The notes under the pieces were generated by a model, which ran no database searches, was not told the DNA's origin, and saw only the letters and a list, made by a program, of their open reading frames with translations. A DNA stretch of 64,000 bases from Flavobacterium foetidum. GTDB taxonomy: Bacteria > Bacteroidota > Bacteroidia > Flavobacteriales > Flavobacteriaceae. Location: contig NZ_SJTF01000006.1 in assembly GCF_004634245.1 (NCBI RefSeq), positions 1 through 64,000 of the forward strand. The letters run 5' to 3'. Of the stretch, positions 35,868 through 46,350 are shown in pieces (the stretch's first letter is position 1; every line of letters starts with the position of its first letter). A program made the position numbers and the translations under genes.

Positions 35868-35895
35868 AAAATGCCCCGCAGAGACAGGGCATTTT
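35868..35895. terminator. Bidirectional terminator between Kelch gene and acnA
   Basis: AAAATGCCC pairs with GGGCATTTT across a 10-nt loop. T or A tracts flank both sides, fitting two convergent genes. Confidence 0.85.
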
Positions 35896-35919
35896 CTTTC
35901 AATATAAATTTTTAAAAAA

Positions 35920-38184
35920 TTAAGCTTTTCCAGCAGCAATCAAGTTTAAGGCAGAACCAGCGACAAACCAGCCAATCTGACCTTCATTATAAGTATGATT
36001 TGCTAGGATGATATCTTTTGTACCGTTTGCATGGACAAATTCTAATGTCAATGGTTTGCCTGGGGCGAATTCTGTCAAATCTAAGAAATTGATGGTATCA
36101 TCTTCCTGAATTTTATCATAATCAGCCTCATTAGCAAAAGTCAATCCCAACAGACCTTGTTTTTTAAGGTTAGTTTCATGGATACGAGCAAAAGATTTTA
36201 CCAATACGGCTTTAACCCCCAAGAAACGCGGCTCCATTGCGGCATGTTCGCGAGATGAACCTTCACCATAGTTGTGATCTCCAACAACAATAGAAGGAAC
36301 TCCTGCCGCTTTGTATGCACGTGCAACTGCAGGAACAGCATCATATTGCCCTGTCAATTGGTTTTTAACAGAATTCGTTTTTTGGTTGTAAGCATTTACA
36401 GCTCCAATTAGCATATTGTTTGAGATGTTATCTAAATGTCCGCGGAAACGCAGCCACGGTCCAGCCATAGATATATGGTCGGTTGTACATTTTCCGAATG
36501 CTTTGATCAATAATTTGGCACCCGTAATATTTTTACCGTCCCAAGCATCAAAAGGAGCCAGCAATTGCAAACGATCAGAAGTCGGGTTTACCACAACCTG
36601 AACTGACGAACCGTCTTCTGCAGGAGCTTGGAATCCTGGATCTTCAGCATAGAAGCCTCTAGCTGGCAATTCGTCTCCTGTCGGCTCGTCAAGCATTACT
36701 TCTTCTCCGTCTTCGTTGATCAATTTATCGGTTAAGGGATTAAATCCTAAATCACCTGCAATTGCCAATGCTGTTACCAATTCTGGAGAACCAACGAAAG
36801 CCAAAGTATTTGGATTACCGTCTGCACGTTTTGAGAAGTTACGATTAAAAGAGTGCACAATAGTGTTTCTTTCTTCTTTTTCCGCTCCTTCTCTATCCCA
36901 CATACCGATGCATGGCCCGCAGGCGTTAGCAAATACGGTAGCGTTGATTTTATTAAAAGTTTCAATAAATCCGTCTCTCTCAATTGTCGAACGTACAACC
37001 TCTGAACCTGGAGTAATGGTAAATTCTGCTTTTGTTTTTAAGTTTTTCGCCGCAACCTGTTTTGCCAACGAAGCTGCACGAGAAATATCCTCGTACGAAG
37101 AGTTGGTACAAGAACCAATCAATCCCACTTGCACTTGCAAAGGCCAGTTATTTTTAATCGCTTCCTCCTTCATTTTAGAAATAGGAGTTGCCAAATCTGG
37201 TGTAAAAGGACCGTTTAAATGCGGCTCTAATTCAGATAAATTAATTTCGATAACCTGATCAAAGTAAGTATGAGGATCAGCATAAACTTCTGGGTCTCCT
37301 GTTAAGTAAGAAGCGATTTTATCTGCTGCATCGGCAACATCTGCCCTGTTTGTAGAACGAAGGTAGCGGCTCATAGAATCGTCATAACCGAAAGTTGAAG
37401 TTGTCGCTCCAATTTCAGCTCCCATATTACAGATAGTTCCTTTACCAGTACAAGACATCGCAATTGCTCCTTCTCCAAAATACTCAACAATAGCTCCAGT
37501 ACCTCCTTTTACCGTAAGAATACCAGCAACTTTAAGGATAACATCTTTTGGAGCCGTCCATCCCGAAAGTTTCCCAGTCAATTTAACCCCAATCAATTTA
37601 GGAAATTTAAGTTCCCAAGCCATACCCGACATTACGTCTACAGCATCTGCTCCGCCGACACCAATGGCTACCATTCCTAAACCACCAGCGTTTACTGTGT
37701 GAGAATCGGTACCAATCATCATTCCGCCAGGAAATGCATAATTTTCAAGTACCACTTGGTGAATAATTCCAGCTCCTGGTTTCCAGAAACCTATTCCGTA
37801 TTTATTAGAAACCGAAGACAAGAAGTCGAAAACCTCATTACTTTGTGTTTTTGCTCTCGCCAAATCGGTTGCCGCATCTACTTTTGCCTGAATCAGGTGG
37901 TCACAGTGAACTGTTGTAGGCACTGCTACCTTTGATTTACCGGCGTGCATAAATTGCAATAATGCCATTTGCGCTGTTGCATCCTGACAAGCCACACGAT
38001 CTGGTGCAAAGTCAACATAATCTATTCCTCTTCCAAATGCCTTTGTCGGATTTCCGTCCCAAAGGTGGTTGTATAAAATCTTTTCCGTTAAAGTAAGTGG
38101 ACGACCAACAATTTCGCGCGCTTTATCAACACGGGCAGGCATGTTTTCGTACACTTTTTTTATCATTTCAATATCAAAAGCCAT
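35920..38184 (-). CDS. Aconitate hydratase (mitochondrial-type, AcnA-like)
   Basis: A 754-residue [4Fe-4S] enzyme that converts citrate to isocitrate in the TCA cycle. Cluster cysteines are in [11 protein letters not shown] near 355-365 and [10 protein letters not shown] near 421-430. The swivel domain has [13 protein letters not shown] near 641-653 with the catalytic Ser/Arg region. Length and layout fit the mitochondrial-type aconitase group. A second, AcnB-type aconitase lies just upstream on the same strand with a terminator between them, so both are probably separately expressed. Confidence 0.95.
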   Translation of the reverse strand: MAFDIEMIKKVYENMPARVDKAREIVGRPLTLTEKILYNHLWDGNPTKAFGRGIDYVDFAPDRVACQDATAQMALLQFMHAGKSKVAVPTTVHCDHLIQAKVDAATDLARAKTQSNEVFDFLSSVSNKYGIGFWKPGAGIIHQVVLENYAFPGGMMIGTDSHTVNAGGLGMVAIGVGGADAVDVMSGMAWELKFPKLIGVKLTGKLSGWTAPKDVILKVAGILTVKGGTGAIVEYFGEGAIAMSCTGKGTICNMGAEIGATTSTFGYDDSMSRYLRSTNRADVADAADKIASYLTGDPEVYADPHTYFDQVIEINLSELEPHLNGPFTPDLATPISKMKEEAIKNNWPLQVQVGLIGSCTNSSYEDISRAASLAKQVAAKNLKTKAEFTITPGSEVVRSTIERDGFIETFNKINATVFANACGPCIGMWDREGAEKEERNTIVHSFNRNFSKRADGNPNTLAFVGSPELVTALAIAGDLGFNPLTDKLINEDGEEVMLDEPTGDELPARGFYAEDPGFQAPAEDGSSVQVVVNPTSDRLQLLAPFDAWDGKNITGAKLLIKAFGKCTTDHISMAGPWLRFRGHLDNISNNMLIGAVNAYNQKTNSVKNQLTGQYDAVPAVARAYKAAGVPSIVVGDHNYGEGSSREHAAMEPRFLGVKAVLVKSFARIHETNLKKQGLLGLTFANEADYDKIQEDDTINFLDLTEFAPGKPLTLEFVHANGTKDIILANHTYNEGQIGWFVAGSALNLIAAGKA

Positions 38185-38255
38185 AAGTTTATAATTGTTT
38201 TTTATTATTTTATTTTCCTCACAAGATACAAAAAATACGGCAGTAATTAAAGAAA

Positions 38256-38281
38256 AAGCCCGAGTTTTACGACTCGGGCTT
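38256..38281 (-). terminator. Terminator of acnB
   Basis: AAGCCCGAG pairs with CTCGGGCTT around an 8-nt loop, followed on the minus strand by TTTTTCTTT. It separates acnB from acnA. Confidence 0.88.
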
Positions 38282-38304
38282 CTGATTTATTAGTAATCGT
38301 TGGA

Positions 38305-41076
38305 TTACATCACTAACTGTTTGTTTGAAGGCGCAAACTTAGTTAAGTTTATACCGTCTACAGCAGCTGTATATTCATCTATAGTTGGTGTTCTTCCTAA
38401 AATCGTAGATAGCACAACGACTGGCGTAGAAGAAAGCAGTGATTCTCCTTTTTTGCCTTCCTTATCTTCTACAACTCTTCCTTGGAACAAACGAGTCGAA
38501 GTTGCCATTACGGTATCTCCTTTAGCCGCTTTTTCTTGGTTACCCATACAAAGGTTACAACCTGGGCGCTCTAAATACAACATGTTTTCATATTCAGTAC
38601 GTGCCGCAGATTTTGGAGCATTATCATCAAATTCGAATCCAGAATATCTTTGTAAAACTTCCCAGTCTCCTTCAGCCTTAAGCTCATCTACAATGTTGTA
38701 AGTTGGAGGTGCAACTACAAGAGGAGCGTTAAATTCAACTTTTCCATTTTGCGCCTCTACATTTTTCAACATTTGAGCTAGGATTTTCATATCTCCTTTA
38801 TGAACCATACATGATCCGATAAATCCAAGATCTACTTTTTTCACGCCACCATAGTAAGACAAAGGTCTAATAGTATCGTGAGTATAACGCTTAGAAACAT
38901 CAGCATTGTTTACGTCTGGATCGGCAATCATTGGCTCAGCAATTTCATCAAGATCAACTACAACTTCTGCATAATATTTAGCATTTGCATCTGGAGTCAA
39001 CGCTGGTTTTTCGCCAGATTTAATTTCTGTAATTCTCTTATCTGCTTTATTGATTAACCCTTGAAGAACTTGTCTTTCGTTATCCATTCCTTTGTCGATC
39101 ATGATCTGGATTCTGCCCTTTGCAATTTCCAATGATTCGATTAAGGTATCATCTTCTGAGATACAGATTGAAGCTTTTGCTTTCATCTCTGCAGTCCAGT
39201 CTGTAAATGTAAACGCTTGGTCAGCAGTAAGTGTTCCGATATGAACCTCGATAATTCTACCTTGGAATACGTTCTCGCCGTTGAATTTTTTTAGCATTTG
39301 CGCTTGTGTAGCATGAACCACATCACGGAAATCCATATATCCTTTCATATCTCCTTTGAAAGTTACTTTTACTGATTCCGGAATTGGCATAGAAGCCTCT
39401 CCAGTAGCCAGTGCAAGCGCAACAGTTCCTGAGTCAGCACCAAAAGCAACACCTTTTGACATTCTTGTATGAGAATCACCACCAATAATGATTGCCCACT
39501 CATCGATAGTGATATCATTAAGCACTTTGTGGATAACGTCTGTCATTGAATGGTAAACCCCTTTAGGATCGCGAGCCGTAATCAAACCGAAGTTGTTCAT
39601 GAATTTCATCAATTTAGGAATGTTTGCTTGCGCTTTTTTATCCCAAACAGAAGCAGTGTGACAACCCGATTGGTACGCACCATCAACAATTGGAGAAATA
39701 ACCGTAGCCGCCATAGATTCTAATTCCTGAGCAGTCATAAGCCCTGTAGTATCCTGAGAACCTACGATGTTTACTTCTACACGAACGTCAGATCCAGCGT
39801 GCAATACTTTTCCTGGAGCAATTCCGACAGCATTTCTATTGAAGATTTTCTCAACGGCCGTCAAACCTTGTCCTTCATTAGAAATTTCTTTAGATGGAGC
39901 AAAGACAGCAGGAGCTTCAATATCTAAAACTTTAGCCGCAAAAGTCTGAAGTTTTTTACCGAATACAATTGCATAAGAACCTCCAGCTCTAATGAACTCT
40001 TTTTTCTGAGGAGTAAATGATCTAGAAATATCGATTAATTCCTGATCACCGTTATATAATTTTTTAGTCTGTGTATTAATAGTAAGAACAGTTCCTGTAG
40101 CAACAGAATACGCTTGCTCAAGAATTGGTTCATTATTTTCGTTCAATACCGGTTTTCCGTCTGCGTCTAATTTTTTAACCCAGTTTTTAAGGTCAATTCC
40201 GATGCCTCCAGTTACGTCAACTGTAGTAAGGAAAATTGGAGAAATACCATTTGTTCCTCCAACAATTGGAGCAATATTTACGAATGGAACGTATGGACTA
40301 GCTTGTTTTCCTGTCCAAAGCGCCACGTTGTTTACACCTGACATCCTAGAAGAACCCACTCCCATTGTTCCTTTTTCGGCAATTAACATCACACTTGCAT
40401 CAGGGTGTTTCGCTTGAAGCGCTTGAATTTCTGCTTGCGCCTGAGGTGTAATCATACATTTACCGTGAAGCTCACGATCTGAACGTGAGTGAGCTTGGTT
40501 TCCTGGAGAAAGTAAATCTGTAGAGATATCTCCTTCACCAGCGATATAAGTAACCACCTTAATTTCCTCAGCAATTTCAGGTAATTTAGTGAAGAATTCA
40601 GCTTTTGCATAGCTTTCAATAATCTCTTTGGCAACTGTATTACCATTTTTGAAAGCTTCTTTTAAGCGATCTGTATCAGCATCATATAGGAAAACTTGTG
40701 TTTTAAGCACTTCTCCTGCTTGTTTTGCTATAGCGGCATCATTTCCTAAAGCCAAATCTAACAATACTTCGATTGAAGGCCCACCTTTCATATGAGACAA
40801 TAACTCAAAAGCAAAAGCAGGTGTAATTTCTTTTACAACAGATTCTCCAAGAATGATTTCTTTTAAAAACTTAGCTTTTTCACCAGCAGCACTTGTTGTT
40901 CCTGGCAACGTATTGTAAATAAAAAACTTAAGAGAATCTTCGCGATACTCATTATCTAAATCTTTAATTTGTGCGATGATTTCGCTTGCTAATAATGCGT
41001 CATCGATTGGCTTCGGGTGAAGGCCTTGGCTTTTTCTTTCTTCAATTTCTTGAATGTAGTCCTTATAAGTGTTCAT
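38305..41076 (-). CDS. acnB: Bifunctional aconitate hydratase 2 / 2-methylisocitrate dehydratase
   Basis: A 923-residue AcnB-type aconitase. It starts with a HEAT-like helical domain (about 1-160) absent from AcnA. The swivel domain comes next (GSSRMSGVNN), then the catalytic domains, with cluster cysteines in GFIGSCMVHKGD near 774-785 and PGCNLCMGNQ near 844-853. Besides the TCA step, AcnB also works on 2-methylisocitrate, and apo-AcnB can bind mRNA in some bacteria; the latter is not shown here. A -7 box lies 49 bp upstream of its ATG and a strong terminator follows. Confidence 0.95.
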   Translation of the reverse strand: MNTYKDYIQEIEERKSQGLHPKPIDDALLASEIIAQIKDLDNEYREDSLKFFIYNTLPGTTSAAGEKAKFLKEIILGESVVKEITPAFAFELLSHMKGGPSIEVLLDLALGNDAAIAKQAGEVLKTQVFLYDADTDRLKEAFKNGNTVAKEIIESYAKAEFFTKLPEIAEEIKVVTYIAGEGDISTDLLSPGNQAHSRSDRELHGKCMITPQAQAEIQALQAKHPDASVMLIAEKGTMGVGSSRMSGVNNVALWTGKQASPYVPFVNIAPIVGGTNGISPIFLTTVDVTGGIGIDLKNWVKKLDADGKPVLNENNEPILEQAYSVATGTVLTINTQTKKLYNGDQELIDISRSFTPQKKEFIRAGGSYAIVFGKKLQTFAAKVLDIEAPAVFAPSKEISNEGQGLTAVEKIFNRNAVGIAPGKVLHAGSDVRVEVNIVGSQDTTGLMTAQELESMAATVISPIVDGAYQSGCHTASVWDKKAQANIPKLMKFMNNFGLITARDPKGVYHSMTDVIHKVLNDITIDEWAIIIGGDSHTRMSKGVAFGADSGTVALALATGEASMPIPESVKVTFKGDMKGYMDFRDVVHATQAQMLKKFNGENVFQGRIIEVHIGTLTADQAFTFTDWTAEMKAKASICISEDDTLIESLEIAKGRIQIMIDKGMDNERQVLQGLINKADKRITEIKSGEKPALTPDANAKYYAEVVVDLDEIAEPMIADPDVNNADVSKRYTHDTIRPLSYYGGVKKVDLGFIGSCMVHKGDMKILAQMLKNVEAQNGKVEFNAPLVVAPPTYNIVDELKAEGDWEVLQRYSGFEFDDNAPKSAARTEYENMLYLERPGCNLCMGNQEKAAKGDTVMATSTRLFQGRVVEDKEGKKGESLLSSTPVVVLSTILGRTPTIDEYTAAVDGINLTKFAPSNKQLVM

Positions 41077-41124
41077 AATTAGAGGTCTTTTCTTGTAAAA
41101 GGTATTTTTTTATTTTTTTGTACG

Positions 41125-41132
41125 CAAATTTA
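41125..41132 (-). promoter_or_regulatory. -7 box TAAATTTG for acnB
   Basis: CAAATTTA on the plus strand is TAAATTTG on the minus strand, 49 bp before the ATG at 41076. It lies in the 447-bp spacer 41077-41523 shared with the divergent XrtN operon. Confidence 0.5.
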
Positions 41133-41459
41133 TGAATTAATGCCGAAAACTAAAAGAAATATAATAGAAGGCGCCTTTTCAAAAATTATTATTGCTAAAA
41201 AACGATTTTCGATGCGAGTTTTTGTCAAAAAAATAATTTTATATTAAAAAAATGAATTATTGATATTTTAGATTCTTTTCTTTAACAAAGTCGAAATTTA
41301 TTGTTATGACAGAAGTGAGATTTTACTTCTATTTTAGACAAGAACCATTCTAAATAATAATTTACAACGTTATAGTTGTCGATTTTTCTACCGCAGTTGC
41401 CGTATTTCAATCTTTTGAATTTTTCAAAACTTTACTCTCAAAAATAAAATCTGAAATGA

Positions 41460-41488
41460 TTGCTGTTTCAATAATTCTTATAACTTTG
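41460..41488 (+). promoter_or_regulatory. Promoter of the XrtN operon (TTG-N18-TAACTTTG)
   Basis: TTG at 41460-41462 and TAACTTTG at 41481-41488 match both halves of the Bacteroidetes promoter with near-ideal spacing. The ATG follows at 41524. The remaining spacer to the acnB promoter shows nothing recognisable. Confidence 0.65.
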
Positions 41489-41523
41489 CAATTCAAAGTA
41501 CTTTTATTTAAAAACAACTTTAT

Positions 41524-44013
41524 ATGAAAACAAAACCTATTTATGCTTTTTGGAATAGCAAGATTGGAGTAAGCCTGGCTATATCTCTTTTTACTATCGT
41601 GATATTGATTTCGTCCTTAATAGGAAGCAATTTCGATAATGAAAATTTTGAAAAACTTTCTTTTCTAAATATTCTGATCCAAATTCCTTATGGCCTTATA
41701 ACCGCTTATTTAGTTTTACGAAATAGAAAAAAGTACCAGTATTTACTGGCTTTCTTATTTCTTAACTGGTTTATCGGCTGTTTTTCTTTGAACATGGGAA
41801 TGAATGTTTTTGAAAATCTCCCAATCTGGGTTTATTGCACCACTTTTCTATTCTGTTTGTCTAATTTTGCTATCTATAACGAATTCGACAACAAACACTT
41901 AAACACGATTTCCTATTTTGTAAACGGATGTTCTATTTTGCTGATTCTCTATTATGCTGTTTTTCTTATTCAGATTAGCATTATTTCATTTTTCGGAATC
42001 ATTGTTTTAGGACTCGGCTTTTATGGTTTAGTTCCAGCGGTTGTCCTTACTATTCACTCTATAATACTCTCCAAAAAGCTTTTCTATTACAAAAGCAATC
42101 TCAAGGCTTTCTGTTCTGGAATAGCCACGGTACTGATCGGAATTGCTGTTTTTATTGTATTCTTAAATATCGAAAGCAAAAAAATCAGCCAAAACAGTGT
42201 TACCAAAACATTTGAAAACGACGAAGATCTTCCAGCTTACATCCGAATTTCACAGCATTTAAGTCCTAATTTTTTCAACGAAATTCTACTTAAAAAAGAC
42301 ATCGTTTATGTTGCAACCGAAGATTTTTTCAACTTGGATGGTTTTGGCGCATTTGGAAGAAATGTGCAGTATAACGAACGAAAAACACACAATCCGATAT
42401 ACAATGTGGCGTATAAATTTACTGATGACATCAATTTAAGTAATGACGACAAAATAAATATTTTAAAATCAAACTTTGACAAGAGGCTTGAAGCCGAGGA
42501 ATATTTATGGAGCGGTAAAGATTTAATTACCAGAAACATTAAGGAAGATGTGAAAATTTATCCTAACGATAGATTGGCTTACACTGAGTTGACTATTGAT
42601 GTTGCTTCTGAAGATAAAAGCTGGAGACAAAAAGAAGCAATCTATTCTTTTCAGCTTCCCGAAGGTGCTGTTGCAACTTCGCTTTCACTGTGGGTAAACG
42701 GCATAGAACGAAAAGGAGTTTTAACAACCAAGGAAAAAGCTAAAAAAGCCTACAATCAAGTAGTGGGCGTTGAAATGCGCGACCCTTCGCTGATGCAGTG
42801 GAAAGAAGGAAACAGAGTTACTGTACGGATTTTTCCGATCACGAGCGATTTGCCGCGTACTTTTAAATGCGGATTTACGACTCCTCTAAAAACAAAAAAC
42901 AGCAAACTGGTTTACGAAAGCCTTAATATAAAAGGCCCAAACATAAACAATGCCGAAACTATTTCGAGAATTCAAGTCAGTGGCGGACAAAACTTTACAG
43001 CTTCAAAAGATTTTGATTTTGCGAATAATTATTATACAAATAAAGCTACGGGACTAGAAAAATGGCAAGCGTCATTAGAAGCAAATACAAAAAATACAAA
43101 TAGCTTCTTTACCTGGAAGAACAAAAGCTACCAAACAAAACCGTTAATCAAAGAAAAAATCGTTTTTGTGCCAAACGAAATTGTCTTAGACCTTAGCTGC
43201 AACTGGAAACTGTCGGAGATTGAAACATTCTTAAACATCAAAAACAAAAAATACATGGTTGTTTTAAATGGCGAAAAACAAGAAATCAATGACACAAATT
43301 ACAGGACAGTATTTCAAAACTTTAAAGAGCTGAATTACTCGCTTTTGCCATTATTCGATTTTAAGGAAAATACATTGATTATTACTAAATGTGGCGCTTT
43401 CTCTCCAAATTTTGAAGAGCTGGAATCATCAAATTATTTGAAAAAGATAAAAACAGAAGTTAAGTCAAAAAATATTAAGGTTATTAACATCGCAGAAAAC
43501 ACAAATCCGTTTTGGCAGACTGCAAAAGAACAGCGATATGTAAGTTATTTTCAAACCGATATCAACCAGTCTGCAAACCTTGTTGAAACTAATCGTTTTA
43601 TACAATTTAAAACTTCCGTCAACAGAATCAACTTAGAAACCGCTGGAATTTCTATCGAGGAAAGCCCTGAAATAAAAAACACAAACCAAAAAGGTTCTAA
43701 CCATTTGTACAGAATGTTTTGTTTTGGAAAGGTCTTGAATGATCAAGTTGAAATTCAAAACGATACATTGGCACAGAATCAATATGTCGAACTGGCAAAA
43801 GATGCCAATATAGTGACTCCTATTTCATCCTTAATCGTTCTGGAAACTGATCGCGACTATGAAGAAAATGGAATTGAGAAAAACATCGATACACTCGGAA
43901 ATGCTTCTATAACAAATGATGGAGCTGTTCCTGAACCACACGAATGGGCAATGATTATTGCGGCTGGATTATTGGTTTTATTTTATTACAGAAAACAAAA
44001 GCTTGCCAGTTAA
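41524..44013 (+). CDS. XrtN-system VIT domain protein with PEP-type sorting tail
   Basis: An 829-residue membrane protein. Six or more helices fill residues 15-220. An extracytoplasmic VIT (inter-alpha-trypsin-like) domain follows near 345-470 (TELTIDVA, SFQLPEGAVATSLSLWVNG, CGFTTPL). A less clear region runs to about 790. The C-terminus is a PEP-CTERM-like signal: VPEPHEW (PEP at 803-805), one helix, then Arg-Lys. That tail is the recognition site for exosortase cleavage. It overlaps the next gene (xrtN) by 1 nt (TAATG), so both are co-translated. It is the dedicated partner protein of the XrtN family; its final task is unknown. Confidence 0.88.
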   Translation: MKTKPIYAFWNSKIGVSLAISLFTIVILISSLIGSNFDNENFEKLSFLNILIQIPYGLITAYLVLRNRKKYQYLLAFLFLNWFIGCFSLNMGMNVFENLPIWVYCTTFLFCLSNFAIYNEFDNKHLNTISYFVNGCSILLILYYAVFLIQISIISFFGIIVLGLGFYGLVPAVVLTIHSIILSKKLFYYKSNLKAFCSGIATVLIGIAVFIVFLNIESKKISQNSVTKTFENDEDLPAYIRISQHLSPNFFNEILLKKDIVYVATEDFFNLDGFGAFGRNVQYNERKTHNPIYNVAYKFTDDINLSNDDKINILKSNFDKRLEAEEYLWSGKDLITRNIKEDVKIYPNDRLAYTELTIDVASEDKSWRQKEAIYSFQLPEGAVATSLSLWVNGIERKGVLTTKEKAKKAYNQVVGVEMRDPSLMQWKEGNRVTVRIFPITSDLPRTFKCGFTTPLKTKNSKLVYESLNIKGPNINNAETISRIQVSGGQNFTASKDFDFANNYYTNKATGLEKWQASLEANTKNTNSFFTWKNKSYQTKPLIKEKIVFVPNEIVLDLSCNWKLSEIETFLNIKNKKYMVVLNGEKQEINDTNYRTVFQNFKELNYSLLPLFDFKENTLIITKCGAFSPNFEELESSNYLKKIKTEVKSKNIKVINIAENTNPFWQTAKEQRYVSYFQTDINQSANLVETNRFIQFKTSVNRINLETAGISIEESPEIKNTNQKGSNHLYRMFCFGKVLNDQVEIQNDTLAQNQYVELAKDANIVTPISSLIVLETDRDYEENGIEKNIDTLGNASITNDGAVPEPHEWAMIIAAGLLVLFYYRKQKLAS

Positions 44014-45251
44014 TGAAAAATCTAATCTTGAAAAACAAACCAATTCTCGCTGTAATTCTTCTAATACTACCGCTTTTAATCCTTAACAGCGAAATATTGG
44101 CTATTGCTGTAAATAATGACTTTATTGGAATTATTGTTTCACTATTCTTATTTTTTGTTGGAGGCAGAAAAACAAATTTTAGAATCAATTACATTTTGTT
44201 TGCTTTAATTCTGGTTTTAGAATTCGTAAGTTATCGTCTCAATACCAAGTCGGTTCATTTTCTTGCTTTGGTTTTGTTATTGTGTTTGATTTTTCATTAT
44301 TTCACTCAAAGATTTTCATTTATTGCTTTTATCTGCATCATTTTATTTTCAACAATTTTTAATACTTTTTTTATTCATCTGACCTCAGAAATCAAGCAGA
44401 ATCTTTGTTACGCAGTTTATCTGACATTGAAAAACTTTATAAACATTGATAAAATCGAAGGGGTCAGTTTTTACATCAATCACTCCAAAATTACGATTGA
44501 CACGGCTTGTATGGGATTATCGATGTTTAAAACTGGCTTGTTATCTTGTGCGGTTTTGATGACTTTGGAAGAGCAAAAACAGAAACATTATTACAGTATT
44601 TTGCAGATTATCTTACTGTGCGTACTGACAGTTGTTCTCAACATCTTGTCTAATTATTTCAGAATCATCACGCTTGTTTTATTGAATTGCACACAAGAAA
44701 ACCTACTGCACCATTCAGTTGGTTTAGCGTGTTTCGTAATTTATCAGATAGTGCCTTTGCTGTTAATTGTAAGACATTTTAAACCAAAAATAACAAACAG
44801 CAATCGAAACGAAACTCATCCTAAGATATATTTCGCAGGATTATCATTTCTTCTTGTTTTGATAGTCAGTTTAAAAATTAGCCACCAAAAAACAACCGAA
44901 CCCTTAATTAAAATTCCGCAAGAATACAAAAACGAAAAAGGGAGCTGGGTTAACAACGAAGTTTATAAAATTAATCCTAAAGATTATCTTATTTACATTA
45001 AAACTCCCGGTCATAACCCGCTGATATGCTGGACAGGCAACGGCTACAAAATACTTGAAACAAAGAAAGTGAGCATAAACAACGATGATATCTGGCTTAA
45101 CAAAATGGAAAAAAACAACCAGATTTACTACTCCTATTGGTGGTACAAATGCGGTTCAAAAAAATATACTTCATTTGCAGAAGTTATGTTTATGAAGTTG
45201 CTTTACAACGAGCCAGTAATATTGATTAATCAAACTTCGAAATCACAATAA
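44013..45251 (+). CDS. xrtN: Exosortase N
   Basis: A 412-residue polytopic membrane cysteine transpeptidase-like enzyme. The exosortase triad is visible: Cys166 in DTACMGLSM, Arg217 in SNYFRII and His233/His234 in LLHHSVGL. A C-terminal extracytoplasmic domain (about 305-412) with Trp- and Tyr-rich segments (YYSYWWYKCG) follows. Exosortases cut PEP-type tails and transfer proteins to a surface carrier. The start is the ATG overlapping the upstream stop; an earlier in-frame start would lie inside the VIT gene. No second client with a PEP tail is visible in this window. Confidence 0.9.
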   Translation: MKNLILKNKPILAVILLILPLLILNSEILAIAVNNDFIGIIVSLFLFFVGGRKTNFRINYILFALILVLEFVSYRLNTKSVHFLALVLLLCLIFHYFTQRFSFIAFICIILFSTIFNTFFIHLTSEIKQNLCYAVYLTLKNFINIDKIEGVSFYINHSKITIDTACMGLSMFKTGLLSCAVLMTLEEQKQKHYYSILQIILLCVLTVVLNILSNYFRIITLVLLNCTQENLLHHSVGLACFVIYQIVPLLLIVRHFKPKITNSNRNETHPKIYFAGLSFLLVLIVSLKISHQKTTEPLIKIPQEYKNEKGSWVNNEVYKINPKDYLIYIKTPGHNPLICWTGNGYKILETKKVSINNDDIWLNKMEKNNQIYYSYWWYKCGSKKYTSFAEVMFMKLLYNEPVILINQTSKSQ

Positions 45252-45342
45252 TATGTTGCACCGCTGGAGTTTTTAGTTTGTCTGCCTAACTTTACAAATA
45301 GTATTCATTCTGTTTTACCATCAAGATTTACTTGTAATCAAA

Positions 45343-45369
45343 AAGGGCTGTCATTTTGAGACAGCCCTT
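45343..45369 (-). terminator. Terminator of moxR
   Basis: AAGGGCTGTC pairs with GACAGCCCTT. On the minus strand TTTTTG follows. It may also stop the convergent xrtN transcript. Confidence 0.88.
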
Positions 45370-45375
45370 CTAATT

Positions 45376-46329
45376 TTATAGTAATTTCTGAATTATCTTT
45401 TCTTCAGTTATCCCTTCTGCGTCAGCTTTATAGTTCTTAATAATTCTATGACGAAGAATTCCAGTCGCAACTGCTTTTACATCCTCAATATCTGGAGAAA
45501 ATTTTCCGTTGAAAGCGGCGTGCGCTTTTGCGGCCAAAATCAAATTCTGCGAAGCTCTAGGCCCTGCTCCCCAATCCAGATAGTTTTTCACAAAATCATT
45601 TGTCAATTTATTATCCGGACGGGTTTTGCTAACTAGAGTTACCGCATATTCTATCACATTATCTGCTACAGGAATTCTGCGGATTAAATGCTGAAAATCT
45701 ATAATTTCTTGTGCCGTAAATAATGGCGTGATATTAGTCTTAACATCCGAAGTCGTTCGTTTTACCACTTGAACTTCTTCTTCAAAAGTTGGATATTCTA
45801 ATTTTATGGCAAACATAAATCGGTCTAACTGTGCTTCTGGAAGCGGATAAGTCCCCTCCTGCTCAATTGGGTTTTGTGTTGCCAGTACAAAATATGGCAA
45901 ATCTAATTTATGATGCTGACCGGCGATAGTAACCGAACGTTCCTGCATCGCTTCCAATAAAGCGGCTTGAGTTTTAGGAGGCGTTCTGTTGATCTCATCG
46001 GCTAAAATAATGTTTGAGAAAATTGGGCCTTTAATGAATTTAAAATTTCGGTTTTCATCCAAAATTTCACTTCCTAAAATATCAGAAGGCATTAAATCTG
46101 GAGTAAACTGAATTCTTTTAAAATCAAGACCTAAAGCTTGAGACAGAGTATTAATCATTAAGGTTTTTGCTAAACCCGGAACCCCAATTAACAATGCATG
46201 TCCTCCGGAAAATATACAAAGCAAGATTTGATCTACAACGGCATCTTGGCCTACAATGATTTTTGCTATTTCGTTTTTTAATTCGCTTCGTTTCTGAACT
46301 AAATTGTGAATTGCTGTTACGTCAGACAT
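45376..46329 (-). CDS. MoxR-type AAA+ ATPase
   Basis: A 317-residue AAA+ ATPase with Walker A GVPGLAKT (about 39-46), Walker B ILADEIN, sensor 1 ATQNPIEQEGTYPLPEAQLDRF and a C-terminal lid. MoxR proteins remodel or activate partner proteins, often with von Willebrand A or DUF58 proteins encoded next door. Here the next gene downstream is convergent and no vWA/DUF58 gene is present. The upstream gene is SurA-like, separated by a terminator. The client is therefore unknown. Confidence 0.94.
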   Translation of the reverse strand: MSDVTAIHNLVQKRSELKNEIAKIIVGQDAVVDQILLCIFSGGHALLIGVPGLAKTLMINTLSQALGLDFKRIQFTPDLMPSDILGSEILDENRNFKFIKGPIFSNIILADEINRTPPKTQAALLEAMQERSVTIAGQHHKLDLPYFVLATQNPIEQEGTYPLPEAQLDRFMFAIKLEYPTFEEEVQVVKRTTSDVKTNITPLFTAQEIIDFQHLIRRIPVADNVIEYAVTLVSKTRPDNKLTNDFVKNYLDWGAGPRASQNLILAAKAHAAFNGKFSPDIEDVKAVATGILRHRIIKNYKADAEGITEEKIIQKLL

Positions 46330-46350
46330 TTATGAATGTATTTAAAATTA

